A stretch of DNA of 64,000 nucleotides from Tieghemiomyces parasiticus (lineage: Eukaryota; Kickxellomycota; Dimargaritomycetes; Dimargaritales; Dimargaritaceae). Of the stretch, positions 26,028 to 39,584 are shown one piece after another. The DNA is taken from contig JANBPT010000011.1 of the NCBI GenBank assembly GCA_027575765.1, forward strand, positions 62,001 through 126,000, written 5' to 3'. The position numbers were made by a program, and so were the translations under genes. Below the pieces are notes generated by a model that was not told the DNA's origin, did not search any database, and saw only the letters and a list, made by a program, of their open reading frames with translations. The stretch's first letter is position 1; every line of letters starts with the position of its first letter.

Positions 26028-26488
26028 AAAGAGAGCGATAATGTTGGGTGGGTGAGTGGGAGGGGGAGATATCATTATGAATGAAGCTACGCTCGTGGTT
26101 ATATATTTGTAGCCGTTCACAAAGCCTTGCCGTCGTTGTAAAAAAAAACGCGCACCGGGAACTGCCAGACTGTTGGGTGCGGGGGTGAACAGATTCGAGC
26201 AGGTAGATTCCGCTCGCGCTTTAAACAGGACCACTCGAATTATAACCCCACCGAACCAATCTGCATTATACTTTGATACAGGACAATGCATACCGACGTC
26301 ACACCATCCAGAGGACGCACACACACACGCACCCAGCGGGCTCGCCAATATCCTATTCCCCCATGCCATGCGTAGCTCTCATGCATCGATAGACAGTACA
26401 TACTGCACCCCTCACTGCGTCTCACTAAACTGCGAGCAGAGGCTGTAGACGTCGATTGGCCTACCTCTCTCATGGCTACGTCTTCTCT

Positions 26489-26501
26489 CCCCCCCCCCCC
26501 C
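26489..26501. repeat. Run of 13 C
   Basis: With 60828-60840, one of the two longest homopolymers in the window. It lies directly before a short CA tract in the gene-free region. Confidence 0.8.
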
Positions 26502-28299
26502 ACACATTCCCACAATAGTCCGTGCATCGAGTCACAGAGTGGACTGTGCTGATGGTCGAACCTATCATCCGCCTACTCGTCCTGCTCTTAATGGAAAATG
26601 GCGATGATATGCCCCTATTTAGGTCAAAAACTACACCTCTTTCTATATAAAAAAAGAAAAGAAACCATGCTATATCCAATTGTCCTATGACTTGGATGAT
26701 TGGAGGGGGAGAGTGAACGGGAAGGTATTAAGTGGGATCAGCGCTAGGACCACCCATTCTTCCCTTCTTTTATTTATCATTATTTTTATCCTCCCTTGTC
26801 CAATGAGTTTCTCTACACGCAACCGTCGACCTATGCCAAGTCAGGCGGATATTAGTTCTTCCTCCCACCCATCCTCTCCAACATACATTCTTGCACCTCG
26901 CCCCGCCCCTCCCTGCCTGTTTTGCTCCAACCTATCACGAGGATCACACTGGTGGTCCGTGTGTAACCCAAACCTCTGCGAGTCAAACCCGAAAGAGTGG
27001 GGTGGTGAGGCCCACAACATCCGAAAAAAACAAAAGCACACGTATATATTCATATATACACAATTGGCAAGTGACGTTGAAGGAACGTGCACCCCGTTCG
27101 ATCGAACAGGAGTGGGGCAATTGATAGGGAAGAGGGGGGAAGAGGTAAGGGGTGCGAGTGTTGGCACCCGGTTATTGTAAGGGTTGGTGCATATCGGTGG
27201 CTTAAGGAGGGAGAGAGGCGTGGGGAGAGGGAGGGGAGGGCGACAAAGGGGTGGTGGAATGGGCGAGAGTCAGAGAGATAGCTAAGGTAGTCACCATAGG
27301 CGGGTAGCGTTGCCCGCAGGCTCAGTATGGATGTGCAAAGAGCTAAGCTTTATCCTTTGGGGCCGAACTAGTAGGCGGGCTGGAGGAATTCTGGTCAGGG
27401 ACCAATGCGTATAGGTGATGAGAGCCTAGTCGCTCCGCCTGTCCATGGCGGGTCGACGCAAGGGAGAAGGGACGAGTGGAAGGGGAATGGATTATACAGA
27501 GGAGCATATCGATCGCCGTCGCCACTCTTTTCTCTCCTCTTCTCCGCGCGCGCGTGGACACGGCCTCCTCCGGTTGGATCGTCTTGCCCAGTGCAATTGA
27601 CGGGTCATTGGGGCTCGTCCAGCAGGTACATCGCATCACCTGCCTCGCGTGCCTCTGTCATGGCTGTGCCGTTTCCCGTACTCACTCCAACTGTCCTATC
27701 AGATTAGAACTCGACTGCCGTTTTACCGCTGGACTCCTTTCCCATGTTCCCGCAGCTCGGCCATCAGGCCCTGCCTTGGGTGGAACTCTCCACTCCCTCC
27801 CACCATCCACCGCCACCAGTCACACTCAGCCAGCCATTGGGTGTCACAGACGACCACCACCCCTTTTCGAGAATCGATCTCCATGACTCCCAAAATAGTC
27901 GGCCAAGAAAAGCCGCCTTGACCCTACCGTAGTACGCGTAATGCGCTAGTCACTTTACGTGCTATCCCGTGAAGGATGGGTGACAATGAGCGTGCAAGGA
28001 GGCCAGGAAGTCTTCATTAGCGTTTCGAAAAATGAATGGGGAGAAATAGATACACGGTCGCGGACCAAAGGGGGGGAGATAAATAAAGTTGGGTGAGAAT
28101 AGCACGATGCGCATGTGGTAGTGAGAGAAAAAAATGAGAGGACGGGTGACATTACACAATTAGTCCGCACAATCGAGCGGTGGGGATGCTGGGATGGGAG
28201 ATGAACAAAAAGGGGGGTTTGAGGGAGGGAATGGTATGGATTCTAAAATACACAAGACATATTGCGAGTAGAGGGGTGGGGATGGGGGGGGGGAGGGGC

Positions 28300-29580
28300 T
28301 TAGTAAGACCCGTACGTGGTAGCCGCTGGGCAGACGTGATCAATGTAGTGCAGAGGGGGCAGGGCGTGGTCAACCAGATGCCGAGGGTATGCAGCAGTCT
28401 TCGGAGCCACGGACGGTTGGACTTGAGCAGGGTGATGGGGGGTGGCAGGTGTGTGCTGGTAACCGAGTGGGTTAGTCAGATGCAGGGGCGGCAGTGGCGT
28501 TGTGTCATTGCCGGAGGAGGAACTGGTTCGGCCGCCCAAAGCGGGGGCCGAGGAGGCGTGGCCCGCGTGGAGGTAAGGGTGGTGGAAGTGGGGGTAGAGG
28601 TGGTCAGGGGAGACCGGGTGGGCCGGTGACCACGAGGTATGGTAGGCGGGTGATGGGTAAGGGGTTGACCGGGCGGTGCCAGGCTGGTGGGGCGACGACA
28701 GCGGGTGGTGGCGGTGGCGGTGGGTGCCGGAGGCGACGGGGGCGCTGCTGGTGGGGCTGGCCGAGCGGTAGGAGGTGGCGGTCGCGGGGGCGCTGGAGGG
28801 ACCTGAGACTGGAGGAAGAACCAGGAGGTGGAGTGGGGAGTTGGGTACCGATAGGGCGGACAAGCCAGAGTCGACGGTCGCTTCCGAGGCGGTGGGCGAG
28901 TCCAGAGAGGAGGCGCTGCGGTGGGCGGTGGGGTTGCTGACCTGGTACGACTTCCAGTTGCTGTCATGGGTAAGCTGGTGCTTGGTGAGCGTAGTCCGCC
29001 GGGTGAAGGTCCGGCCGCAGCCGGTGTGGTCGCAGGCGTACGGGCGTTTGCCCGTGTGGGTGCGCCGATGCCTGGCCAGGGACGAGGAGTCGCTAAAATT
29101 TTTGCCGCAGAACTCGCAGAGGTGAGGCCGCTCGCCCGTGTGGGTGCGGTAGTGGACGGTGAGGGCCGAGCGCTGAATGAAGCGCTTGCCGCAGCCAGGC
29201 CAGTCGCATGGGTAAGGCCGCTCGCCAGTGTGGATACGGCGATGACGCATCAGGTCGGACTTGCGGGCGAAGGCCTTCTGGCACTCGGACCACCGGCAAA
29301 TGTAGGGGCGCTCAGCGCCCTCCATGAGTAAGGCGGTATCCAGGCCGGTCGTATCTTCATCGTCCTCCTCCTCCTCGTCAATGCAGAGGGGTGAGAGTGG
29401 TGGGCTGGCAGTGGAGGCCTTGTCGGAGTGACTGCGGGCCAAGGCGGGTTGGGAATGCTCAGCCTGTGGCCGCTTGCCCAGCATCAATAGCAGCTGGTGG
29501 TCCTCAACCTGGGGGGCGGGTGAGGCGCTGTGCCGTGTAGGCTCCGTCGCTGGGTGGTTGAGCAGAGTACGGATATCCAT
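28300..29580 (-). CDS. C2H2 zinc-finger transcription factor, four tandem fingers
   Basis: This 426-residue protein has four consecutive C2H2 fingers at about 95-117, 125-147, 155-175 and 183-205, joined by TGERPY/TGERPH/TGKRPY linkers, which implies sequence-specific DNA binding in the nucleus. Fingers 1, 2 and 4 have the longer Cys-x4-Cys spacing and finger 3 has Cys-x2-Cys. An acidic stretch (EEEEDDEDTT, about 69-78) before the fingers could activate transcription. The C-terminal half (about 215-426) is Ser/Pro/His/Thr-rich and probably disordered. I place the start at 29580 (MDIRTLL); the frame continues upstream to an ATG at 29703, but that extension is low complexity and poorly coding. 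Which regulator it matches is unclear. It stands alone between two gene-free stretches. Confidence 0.87.
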   Translation of the reverse strand: MDIRTLLNHPATEPTRHSASPAPQVEDHQLLLMLGKRPQAEHSQPALARSHSDKASTASPPLSPLCIDEEEEDDEDTTGLDTALLMEGAERPYICRWSECQKAFARKSDLMRHRRIHTGERPYPCDWPGCGKRFIQRSALTVHYRTHTGERPHLCEFCGKNFSDSSSLARHRRTHTGKRPYACDHTGCGRTFTRRTTLTKHQLTHDSNWKSYQVSNPTAHRSASSLDSPTASEATVDSGLSALSVPNSPLHLLVLPPVSGPSSAPATATSYRSASPTSSAPVASGTHRHRHHPLSSPHQPGTARSTPYPSPAYHTSWSPAHPVSPDHLYPHFHHPYLHAGHASSAPALGGRTSSSSGNDTTPLPPLHLTNPLGYQHTPATPHHPAQVQPSVAPKTAAYPRHLVDHALPPLHYIDHVCPAATTYGSY

Positions 29581-31022
29581 GGCGAGGCAAACGGATAAAT
29601 TAAAGTGGGCAGTGACGTGTGGACACCGTGACCGATGGATCGGATCAAGTAGAGTGGGAAGGAAGGTTAGGGGGGGGGAAAGGGGCGTGGGGTGGCGATG
29701 CAAAAATCAGCAGCGTCAGGGGAGAGCGCACAGGTCGGTGAAAAGGAGGAGGAGGAGGAGTCCCAAAGAGGAAACGCTAGGGCGCAGTCCAGAAAGCGTC
29801 AGAAGAACACCAGATCAATAAACCCGGTTCTAGTACAAAAACAGTGGAGTGGGGGACACGGGATTGAAAACGGAAAAGAGGTGGCGGGTAGGATTTATGT
29901 TAGTGGCCAAGGGAGTGGGGATTGGCAGATTATATACTCGAAGGCTCAGGTATCGCAAGGCCAGTTGGAGGAGGCAGGAAGGGAGAGGGCTAGAACGAAA
30001 AAAAAAAGATGGAGAAGGTCCAGGCACAATGTCCATCAAAAACCTGATGGCACTAAGCTCGGAGGGTTGCTTGGTTTGGGCGGGGACTGAAAGCCAGCAG
30101 TGCGTAGCGACGAGGGAGGCTGATCAGGACCGGAGCGGTGAGGAGTGCGGTGGCGTGTGCTACCGAGTGTTACAAGATAAAGCGGAGGAAGCGAACGGGA
30201 AGCGTTGGGGGTGTTGTACAAAGGCGGTTCAAGTGGGATGGTAGGACCAAGAGAGGCAGGTAGGTGTCAAAAATCGGCACCTCGGAAGGGGCTTGTGCCG
30301 TGGACAGCAGTGAGGAGCGGTAGTCACGGGTGTAGTGAGGCGGAGTAGGTTGTAAGGCTATCACGACAAGGGCTAGATAGTCGGTTGTAGTGTGTGCATT
30401 ATGATTTGCCAAGCGAAGGGGATGGGAAAGGCAGCGCTTATTTATATGGAACCGCGACAGGAGCGGGACCCAGGCATACATCGTGGTGAGGGCGGTTCTG
30501 TGCGGTGCCCAGGCAGGCAAAGGAACGGAGTGAAGTGGGGAGGGGTCCTGAGCAAAATCAGGGGAGGCGGGTGACGGGGAGGGATTAAGTTACAACGGCA
30601 AGAGGGCCCGAGGGGGAGGGGGAGGTATGGGTCGCCCAGATGGGGTGGTTAACCTGGGCGGGTGGAAAGGAAGGGGTGGATAGATTTATTGGGGTGGAGG
30701 CCTTCGGCAATGTCGATCGGTATTTCCTCAGTACACCCCCGACCCGATGCATGGGGCCCCTCGTTCGCACCGCAGCAAGCCAATAAGAAAAGGAGGCTAT
30801 GAAGGATGACGGGCAAGCGTCGATGGTGCTGTCCCGTGTGTACAGGGAAGGGTGAAATGCTGATTGGCAGTGGGCCACGGCTAACGGATGAGGTAAAGGG
30901 GGGTGGGCGGGAGACCCGGCGATCGGGGCCCAAGGGGCTCCATGTCGGATGGCCACGGGGTGCTGAAGAAGTAGCCAGCGATGTTCCGCATAGACGGAGA
31001 AGTGGGTGCGTGCGTGTATGCC

Positions 31023-31063
31023 GTGGGGTAGCGGGCAGCCGTGGAGTAGCGGGCAACCGTGGA
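31023..31063. repeat. Short tandem repeat, 17-bp unit, about two copies
   Basis: The unit GTAGCGGGCAGCCGTGG is repeated once with one G-to-A difference. It is a small local duplication in non-coding sequence. Confidence 0.7.
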
Positions 31064-34000
31064 CACAAGCGATTGGCACTCCGGGGCTAGAGGGAGTAAC
31101 CCTGGCCCTAAGGTCACCTTTTTTTTTCTATCGATTCACCATCACTTCATTGTCTTGACAGGTTACCCTGGGCTACTACGTCTTTCCTTTTCCTCCGTGC
31201 CTGGCTGGCCGCGCCCCACTCGCCTGCCCCGCCTAGTAACCACTGGTGCTACTCTGGTCCGGGCGCACTGTGTGTGCATTGACTGCGGAGAAGCCAGAGT
31301 GCGGGAGAGACTGGGCCTTGTACTATGACAAGAAAAACTCAAGGACAAGCGGCGATAGCCTGGTGTCCATCTGATATGCCCTGGTCGCTCCCTCGCCGAG
31401 ATTTCGAAAACGGTTGCCACAGGTTATTTTATCACCGCAAGAATTAATGCCGGGTAAATGGGCGGCGCCCTAGACTCTCTACCATGCACGGGACAACTTC
31501 ACATCCTCTGGCCGGCTCGTGGGTGCGCTAGGACGCGGTCCACGATAACCGTGACGTGGCCTCTCTCCACCGCCCCTCGCCCAGCGGATGGTGGCAGGAC
31601 GAGTGCACACAGCAGCCGTTCTGACCCGTTGGGATTACGATGGAACAGCGCCAGTTATTAATTGGCCACGCGGGTCGGTGTGATACATTTCCCCGCTCTC
31701 CACTTCTCCCCATCCACGTAGCCATGGCATTCCGTCAACCTAGAGGGGCGGGGGTGGATCCGAGTGAGCAGCGTCCAGCGGCTCACTTAGCCGCGGCAGC
31801 GTGACGGTGGCGGCAGTGGCAGAGCCGGGGCGGGGCGGGACGGGTCTAGCCGGCCGCAAGGCCCATTGCTACGTAACCGGTTTCGCAGGGGGGGATTATC
31901 CATTCGTCCGATGTTCACGGTTCACGAAACTTCGTGATGAAGGCAACCTGACGGGCGGGCGCTAAACACCGAGGGGCTTGGAAAGGCGAAAGGGCCGGGC
32001 CGTTGAGTTTATTGCATCGCGTAGCATGTGGCAGTGGGTCGATAGCATCCGCAACCAGTAAAGAGTTGCCGTCCGGCCACGGCTACGAGACTGGTCGGCC
32101 AAGAGAGGGAGGGGAGGGGAAAGACCAGCCTATCGGCCGCTTCTAGCCACTGCGCACGATTCCGAACCTCTTCGGTGGCTTGGCCTTTGCTGTAACCGCA
32201 TCCGCCAATCCCTCTCACCCGGGGTGCAGCTCGTTGGTATGGTGGGCATCCCCTTGAATTCCCAGTGGGCACCCGAACTAGGTTAGCACCAGGCAGGGAG
32301 GGTGGTGGCTTCCTGCGCTCGCCTTTGGCCTATTAAGGTTACTCTACGCGGATGTGTGCTAAGGACTCTAACGGGTACGTGCTGCATCGGGGCCCGCTGG
32401 CTACTTCCCTATCGCTCCACCTCCACTCGCATGGTCAGCCTCATAAATGCTCGGCCCTGACGCCCAGCCCACTCCACAGAAAATCCTCGCAGCACGCCCC
32501 TCCGGACAATCTCCGCCGTGCATAGCAGGTCCCTACGGCGTCGCCATCCGAAATACGCCGTTGGTGCCGAGAACGGTGGTACGTTATCCTCGCCCTGTCC
32601 CCATGGCGGCTATCGCGCCGGCTCGAAGCTGAAACTGGGAGTGACACGACGCCAGCGGCAACGGCTGTGCGACGGCTCTGGCCACCATGAATACTAGCGT
32701 TGGGAATGGGTCTGCCATGGGCGGACGCAGCGGTCGAGGTTGCCCAGGCGGCCAGCCAAAGTCGGGTGGCTTTGGAGTGGCCGAAAGAGAGTGAGAGGAG
32801 TGGACTCCATTGGCCCAGCCGCGGTCTGCCCCCCTTCTTTATTTATATATACCAATTAGTCAAGTAGACCGCGGTGGGAGAGTACGAGGGACATCATCAC
32901 CATGTTTGCGGTGGCCCCAGTGTGGTATTTCGTGCTCAGAAACAGGAGGGGGGGACGGATGGGTGTTGAATACCGGTTGAACGCATGTGCACCAACACAC
33001 AGATACATTTTCTGACGGACGGTGGGGCCCAACGGCCTGTCACCGGGGACGGAGGGCGCGCCCCGCTGTCTACCCCGGCATAGAGACGGCTCCCGCTACG
33101 TCCCAGCCTGGCGCGCTAGGGGGCTAGCTCGCAGTTAGGCAGGCGGGGCGGAAAGAGGGCCACATCCAAGAGCGGTGGGGACGGCAGACCACAGGCCACT
33201 GGGATCGCCCGCCAAGCTTACTGCTACCAGCCGGCCAGCTGGTGTGGATATCGAAACGTGCTAGGCAACCTTCCGATTTCGACGGTGGACCAGCGAAACC
33301 GCCTATATGCAGCGTGGGAGAGGAGGGGGGGGGTTGAGTGAACCCCTCCCCGCCCCACTCTTCCCCATTTAGAATCAGGTAGGGGCCGGGATGGTACCTC
33401 TTGGAACGTGGTAAAGTCGCTGACGAATGGGAAAGGGGGCGCGGGGAGATCGCTCCAGCACTAGGCCTATGGGTGCGAACAGTCCTGGAGGGGGGGTGGT
33501 GGGCGCAAATATCGTCATCGCTGTAATCAAACGCAAAACTAATAATAATAATTGGTTATTAAATCCAGGGAAATGGAGGTAGGTCGATCCTGACCGTGCC
33601 CGATATGGCATTGCCTCGTCAGCGACTTTCCGAATGTGAAAAATGGCCAGCGTGGTCGCTTAGCCCTCCGTGATCTGCCCACCGACGTTGTGGGGACACA
33701 GCCAGGCCGGAGGAGCACGGGTCCGCAACAGTTTACAACAAGGCGATGCTCCTCGCTCAACCCGGCGCTTGTCCGGCAGGTCCGTGTCGGGTCATTGCAC
33801 TCCCAATGCATCCCCACCTACATTTTCCCGTTCGGGATCCATCCATTCGGCTCCACAAGTAACCGCTGCCACTCAAGTCCAGGCCCTTCTCCTGGAAGCT
33901 CAGAATTAGCTACCTATTGATTAACCCGTCGTTGCCATCCTCTCGTATTCGCCTTTCTTAAATACGCCATCGCTGCGCATGGACCTCCCCCCCGTCTCTA

Positions 34001-34723
34001 CCCACGCTCTGTCCAAGGAAGTTTCCATCGCCAAACTTCGATACGCTGCATCGACACCCACAAGAGGTGCACAGCAGGAGATGCGGGGTTCTGGCCATCG
34101 GGTGCTTTTACCTTCCTGGTATGGTCTCCGAGCTTCGGGGCCGAACTGGCCCGCCGAAATCGATTGCAGCGGAGCACCGGACTTCGGTGACTATCTAACA
34201 GGGCAACCGGTGGGAGCATTTTATTGCCGCTTTGGGCACCGTCAGTCGTACCCTCGTCTTCCCCCTTATTATGCCTTGTAACTGCCGAATGCTGCATTAC
34301 CCAATGCACCCAACTGACTGTCTTGCAGGTAATAGTCACGATGAGGATGGGAGGCAGGCCGCAGGCGGGCGGGTGGCGGTAGCCGCGTGTCCAAACACAC
34401 CGCCTCGGAGGTACTGGTGGCGAGGCCCTTCGGCCGAATGGCGAGGTGCTTGAGGTCCAGAGCCAGCGTGCAGTAAATCAGGATGAGGGGGGGGGGCTCG
34501 ACGTGTCACAGCACCTAAGCACAGGGTTGGGATCACGGTATAGCCCTAGCATTAGCACTGGTCCTAGTTGTTGCACTTATTAGGAGCTAAGTTATGAGGC
34601 GTCTAGCCATCGTCCATTGCGACGGTGGCCAGGCTTTCAAACCCCTTGCGTCATGCCTTTTCGGTAGTGTTTTCTTGTACGCCGTGTGCACGGCTCCTTT
34701 CTACCCGTTTCAGCTATGGGCCA

Positions 34724-34750
34724 TGAGAGAGAGAGAGAGATAGAGAGAGA
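34724..34750. repeat. GA dinucleotide microsatellite
   Basis: A GA repeat with a single TA interruption in the gene-free region. Confidence 0.8.
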
Positions 34751-37700
34751 ATCCAGGTTAATGATAAACTTTGATCAGGTTACCACAGCATAACTTTATG
34801 CCCAGTCATCTATGGACACCACTTTACTCCTGCATCAAACCATGTATCGGGCGCGCACTCGCCTCGAACCACAGCAGTAGCAGCACACACATATACTCAC
34901 ATACGCAATTTCCGCTGACCAGGCCCATTCAATGTCCTCCACGAAAGCACCACGCTAGTCGCTGAAGTATGGATCCTTGGGCCTAATAATCGGACCTGTT
35001 GCAGTCATCAGTGTTCATGGTGAATGAAGGTGGTAGAAGGAGGGAGGGGAGTCATGTCGTCATAACGACTATTTTCCTCCCTTCTTTTCGTGTAGGGAGG
35101 GAGGGGGGTGCTATCAGACTTGGTGGAATGGCTAATCAAACCTGTGGGGATAAGAGAGAAGGGGAGGGAAGATTTAATTCTGATACGACTTTGGTGAAGG
35201 TTCGGAGTCGGTAATAGAGTCCCGGAGAAGGTATTAAGCCCCATGGGTTACACGAAACCCATAGCCTCACAACGTAGAGGTATTTTACATGGCCAATGTC
35301 ATGCGGTGCCATTAGTACACTTGAGGGAGGATGAGCCAGTCACCGCAGTACTACTGTACAAGAATCGGAACATGCACCTATGACCATGTCGTGGGATAAT
35401 TTACTAGATTTACCCATTCAGTTTCTTTACAGTCACAACATTATTATAGCACATTTCCCCCACCGGCACAATTGGAGATTTGAACCAAAGCAATGAAATA
35501 GGACCTGGTTTGGAAGTGGGCTATAATCAGCTTCCAGCACGGTTTATTTAGAAGACCTGCTATCCGTGACACGAACCTATTTTTGTAACCTGTTGTCGGA
35601 GAATAGTATGAGGGTGGGAGGGTTGTTATGCGGGGAAAATGGTCACCGGTAGTATAGGCCCCTTTCTACGTCTACACACTACTCGTATCATCCCACCTCC
35701 ACCTTCTACTTCAATCCCTCTTCATTTGTAGGCGTAATCACCCCCCCCCCTTCCTTTCGTTGTTTAGCCCAATCACATTGGTGCTGCTGGATCACTAGGG
35801 GCATTGCCGCCCGTTTCCCTAGTCACCCGGTCCACCTTCTGACGTAAGCTTCATGTCATCCTCTTTGGGCGTCGGGCTTATCTTCTGCAAGAGAATCGAG
35901 TCGACTGTGATGGTTGGTTGGTTATGAATGCCCTTTCTATTCTATTCGCCAAGCTAGAGCTGATCGCTCCTTCATAGATAGTCTCGGCCGTTGCATCCCG
36001 GAGGAGCAGGTGAAGTATGGTCTATCCTCCTGATCCGCGCTGTGCGTTTGGAAACGAGATTAATTGTCACTGTATTGACGCTTGGAGCTTTTCTAGAGCT
36101 GCTAGTGTTGAAAGGTAGGTATACGTCCGTCCATAGACCCGATATGGAGTGTAGTTTGCGTACTTTAATGCTGGGATTGTACCTTCTATTCTAATGGGGC
36201 GGAGGGAAGTGCATGAATAATAGACCATGTAGGGCTTGGGTGAAGTATCAGCTGCATCCTATCCCCACCCATCCACTTTACTAATCCATCCCGAACAACC
36301 CGGCTATTTAAGCGACTTACCTGTACCGGGGTCCGAGGTGCGCGGTGCTAGATCTGGCGAGTTTGACAAGCGAAGATGGGTTGGTTGCCGAACGAAATAA
36401 TCGAGGGCTGGGTGAGGGTGATGCGGCCGGGTGCCACTAGTGTCCCCCTCTTTCTCGTCCGGTCAATAGATTAGCCGTCTTGTCCTCACGGTGGCGGGCC
36501 CGAATGTCTAATATAACCCCAAAGTTCACTTAAGAGATGATTCTATACACACCATTAATCGCCATTCCGAGGATTTTTTTTTGGACCTGCTCCTACTCTA
36601 CCCTTGCGTTCCATTCATGCCCTGCTTCACCATAACATCTACTACAGTAGGTTTCCTCGTGTTTGAAATACAGCAGGATAATCTACGTCACGAGATTGCC
36701 CTCGTCAGGGGTGTGATCGGCCCAAGAGAACGGAGCCGAATCATTGTGTATCTCTCCGTCTCAATCATTCCTCCGTCCTCCCGGCCTACTCCACCACAGG
36801 ATGCCGGACTACGTGCGGGTATCCTCAGAACGGCAGCCGGGCAAAGAATAGAAGAGAGAGAGAAAGAAAGAGAGGGAGGAGGCTGCTGACGGATCAACAC
36901 TGTCGGCATTGACATGCTAAAACATCTGTGTACGTCTACAATTGCGGTACGTTTTCAAAATTTATAGGCGACCGATCATCCACAGCTGCACAATATTGGC
37001 CCCCCCTCTCACCACCTATAGCCTCGACATGCTCCCATCGGGTCAAGGTTTTATATTTTACATTGTCTCTCGGCTTTTTTTTACCATTTCACGCTTAAGG
37101 GGGGGGGGTAATCATTTAGGTTTTCGGAATGGTATGCAGACAAGGAATGAGGGAACGGGCCATTCCCCATGCTGAATAGTGATCAAAGTCAACTGGCTAG
37201 TGGATGGGGAGGGAGTTGAGGATTGCAATATAGTTCTACCGAGGAGGATCCACTATCAATCAAACATTTTTCCGTTTTACTTTTCTGTTGTTTCTCTGCA
37301 TCGTAGTTCGGCTAACTTATGTACGGGCGGGCCTCCCCCTCCCTCCCATCGCTCCGATCTATAAGTATCCATTTTGCTATCCTATCTGATAGGCGGTTCG
37401 TGTTGGTTCCGGATTGGCAGACTTTTTGACGGATCGGTGAATGGCAACGCGCACTGCAGTTTGGCGACTCCGTAAATATTATTCCGTATGGGGCTGTCAT
37501 GCGTATGGTCGGAGAAGGGAGGAGTGGGGAGCCCGAAGTAAGTCATTGATCATAAGCCCTCCCATTATCACCCTATCATGGTACTACCCCTCTCTTACTT
37601 TTACATCTAGTACTCGACGGTAAGTATGACTTGACCTAATGTTACCCAGGAGTAGCGCCCTGGTGGGCGTAGAAAGACCTGTGCCCCAATTTCCATCTAG

Positions 37701-38405
37701 TCCAACCTGCATTTGAAGATACTTGATACTTTTGGGCAGCTATGGGATAATGGATGAAACAAGACTATAGACCCCCCCCTTCTCCACACCTACCCACGGG
37801 TCAGGGTGAGCCCAGCAACTCTACCCTAACATGGTTAAAATTTACGATCTAACTTATCCAATTATCGTTTATTCTGCTTGCTGTACTCCAGGTCTGATCG
37901 GCCCATAATAAGCTTAGGAAGTTACGTGAATCGTAATATTGTACCCAAGCTACCAGGGTCACCAATTGGTAGAGCCAATAGATAATGGGGGAAGGGAAGG
38001 AGTGGCAGGAAGGTTGGCGTGCGGCATAGGGGAAGAGGGAGGGGGAGGACCTTGGCCGGGAGATTGGCGCTGATGCATGTACCCTTAGCAACCAAGATCG
38101 TGGACGCGTAAAATAGCCTGCGTGAAGAGGTTAGGATGAGACGGGGATGGTGTGCAGGAGGACAATGGAGGGCGTGGCCGAGAACGGAGGGAGCGGGTGG
38201 GCGGTTGACAACACGTTGCATTGTAGGGTTGAGGTAAGTGTCTCTAAACGGGGGGGGGATAGGAAACGTGGTGGCAGAGAACGAAAGGGGGGATGTGGAA
38301 GGAGGGTCCGACGTGGATCTCGCTGTCGGTCGCTGGGGAGAACCTGCTGTCAACTTGATGGAGAGTGACCTCCCGGCATTGCGATGAGGCACTTTTACCC
38401 TTCAC

Positions 38406-38426
38406 CTCCTCTCTCTCTCTCTCTTT
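38406..38426. repeat. CT dinucleotide microsatellite
   Basis: About nine CT units in a pyrimidine-rich stretch. There is no linked gene. Confidence 0.8.
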
Positions 38427-39570
38427 TCCACCTTTCCTTTTGTTACGTTCTAGACTACAAGAGCAGAGCAGGATCGTCATGCCCTGTCGCTCCAAGTCAC
38501 ACTCCTTTCAACCAACCTGCGCCATATTTCGCGTGCCTATTGATCAGCTACAGGCCAACCGGGGGGGCCTTGTGTTCACTATTATATCGTGGATTCAGTC
38601 GCCGGCAGCCGGGGGATCATAGGGTATCGACAAACTGCAGGGCTGTAGGACGTAAGATGTTCAAATGATCGTAGATACGCTCATCATTACCGTAACAATA
38701 GGGTCCGTGGTTTTTTTGTGCATTGCTTTCCTCATTCATTCATTGAGAAGAAGTATGGTGCTCACTCCAACTACTTCCCCCGTAATTGGTCGACAGCGCC
38801 GTGGATGACAAAGATAGTACATGGGAGGGATATCGAAGTCGACAGGCTTGAGTGCACCGTTAGTCCGTGTGGTCCGGTATAGACTACTGACCTGACTCGA
38901 ATTGAAAAAGTGATGGGGATTGAGGGTGGGCAAAAGAAATAAATATGAAGAGGGATAATACCTAGTTCTTGTTTATAGTAATGACGGTATGGTTAAATTA
39001 TGCGAAACAAGATGCGAATCAATATTGATTCAAAAGTATAACCCTCAGTCTAGGCTAAATGGCGAGCCTGAAGTAGCTTTGGATCTAGCTTTGGAAAACC
39101 CCTGTGTGGGTGACTAGTGCCCGTAAATGAGTAAACACAGAAGTAGTTCATGTTATACTTCTAGTAACCGCGGGGTCCTACAGGTTGTACATAACCTAAG
39201 TAGGTTCCTCCAGGGACTCAACTGCAGATAGGGATGTATATCCACTGGCGGTATTGATCATTAGGGAATGTGTGGGTGAGCCTACAGTTGGAGAAATGTA
39301 CAACAGCCTTTGGACTCTATACAGGACGATCTAAATCACCACAGACAAGCCAAAAAGAAGGGGGGGACGGCCTCTGGATTATTCTGGCTCATCGGCTCGT
39401 CAGTAATTTTTCTATCGGCATGGTCCTGGACCCTGCCCCCGTCTCTACCAAGTTCACCAAGACCGTCTGATGGACAGCCAGGTAAAAAAATATCCTTAGG
39501 GAAACGAATGCCTGTATCAGAGCAGACTGGCCACTTGGCAATGACGTTGCGGTCAGGAAATCCATGAAAG

Positions 39571-39584
39571 AATATATATATATT
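39571..39584. repeat. AT dinucleotide microsatellite
   Basis: A short AT repeat. About 70 nt further on is an imperfect GT/GC tract (39652-39676). Confidence 0.7.

Larger units (their letters stand above)
9104..28299. other. Gene-free stretch of 19 kb
   Basis: I find no frame here with recognisable domains, membrane-protein pattern, coding-like codon choice or convincing splice-joined exons. Open frames are at most about 166 codons and overlap one another on both strands. I looked for tRNA B-box patterns and saw none embedded in a foldable tRNA. What I can support is listed separately: a 128-bp tandem duplication, several microsatellites and long G or C runs. Fast-evolving genes, non-coding RNAs or old decayed elements cannot be excluded by eye. 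Confidence 0.55.

Noticed and set aside
26680..27180. Plus-strand frame of 166 codons in the desert
   Set aside because: No recognisable domain or codon pattern; an open antisense frame covers most of it.
28494..29331. Plus-strand frames of up to 149 codons
   Set aside because: Antisense to the zinc-finger gene; Gly/Arg-rich low complexity from reading the Pro/Ser/Thr codons backwards.
29581..29703. N-terminal extension of the zinc-finger protein to the ATG at 29703
   Set aside because: The extra 41 residues are low complexity with less coding-like bases. The ATG at 29580 starts a more plausible N-terminus, though this is not proven.
35465..35495. Possible tRNA B box on the minus strand (GGTTCAAATCTCC)
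   Set aside because: The flanking bases do not form a T-stem or an acceptor stem, and no A box lies at the right distance.
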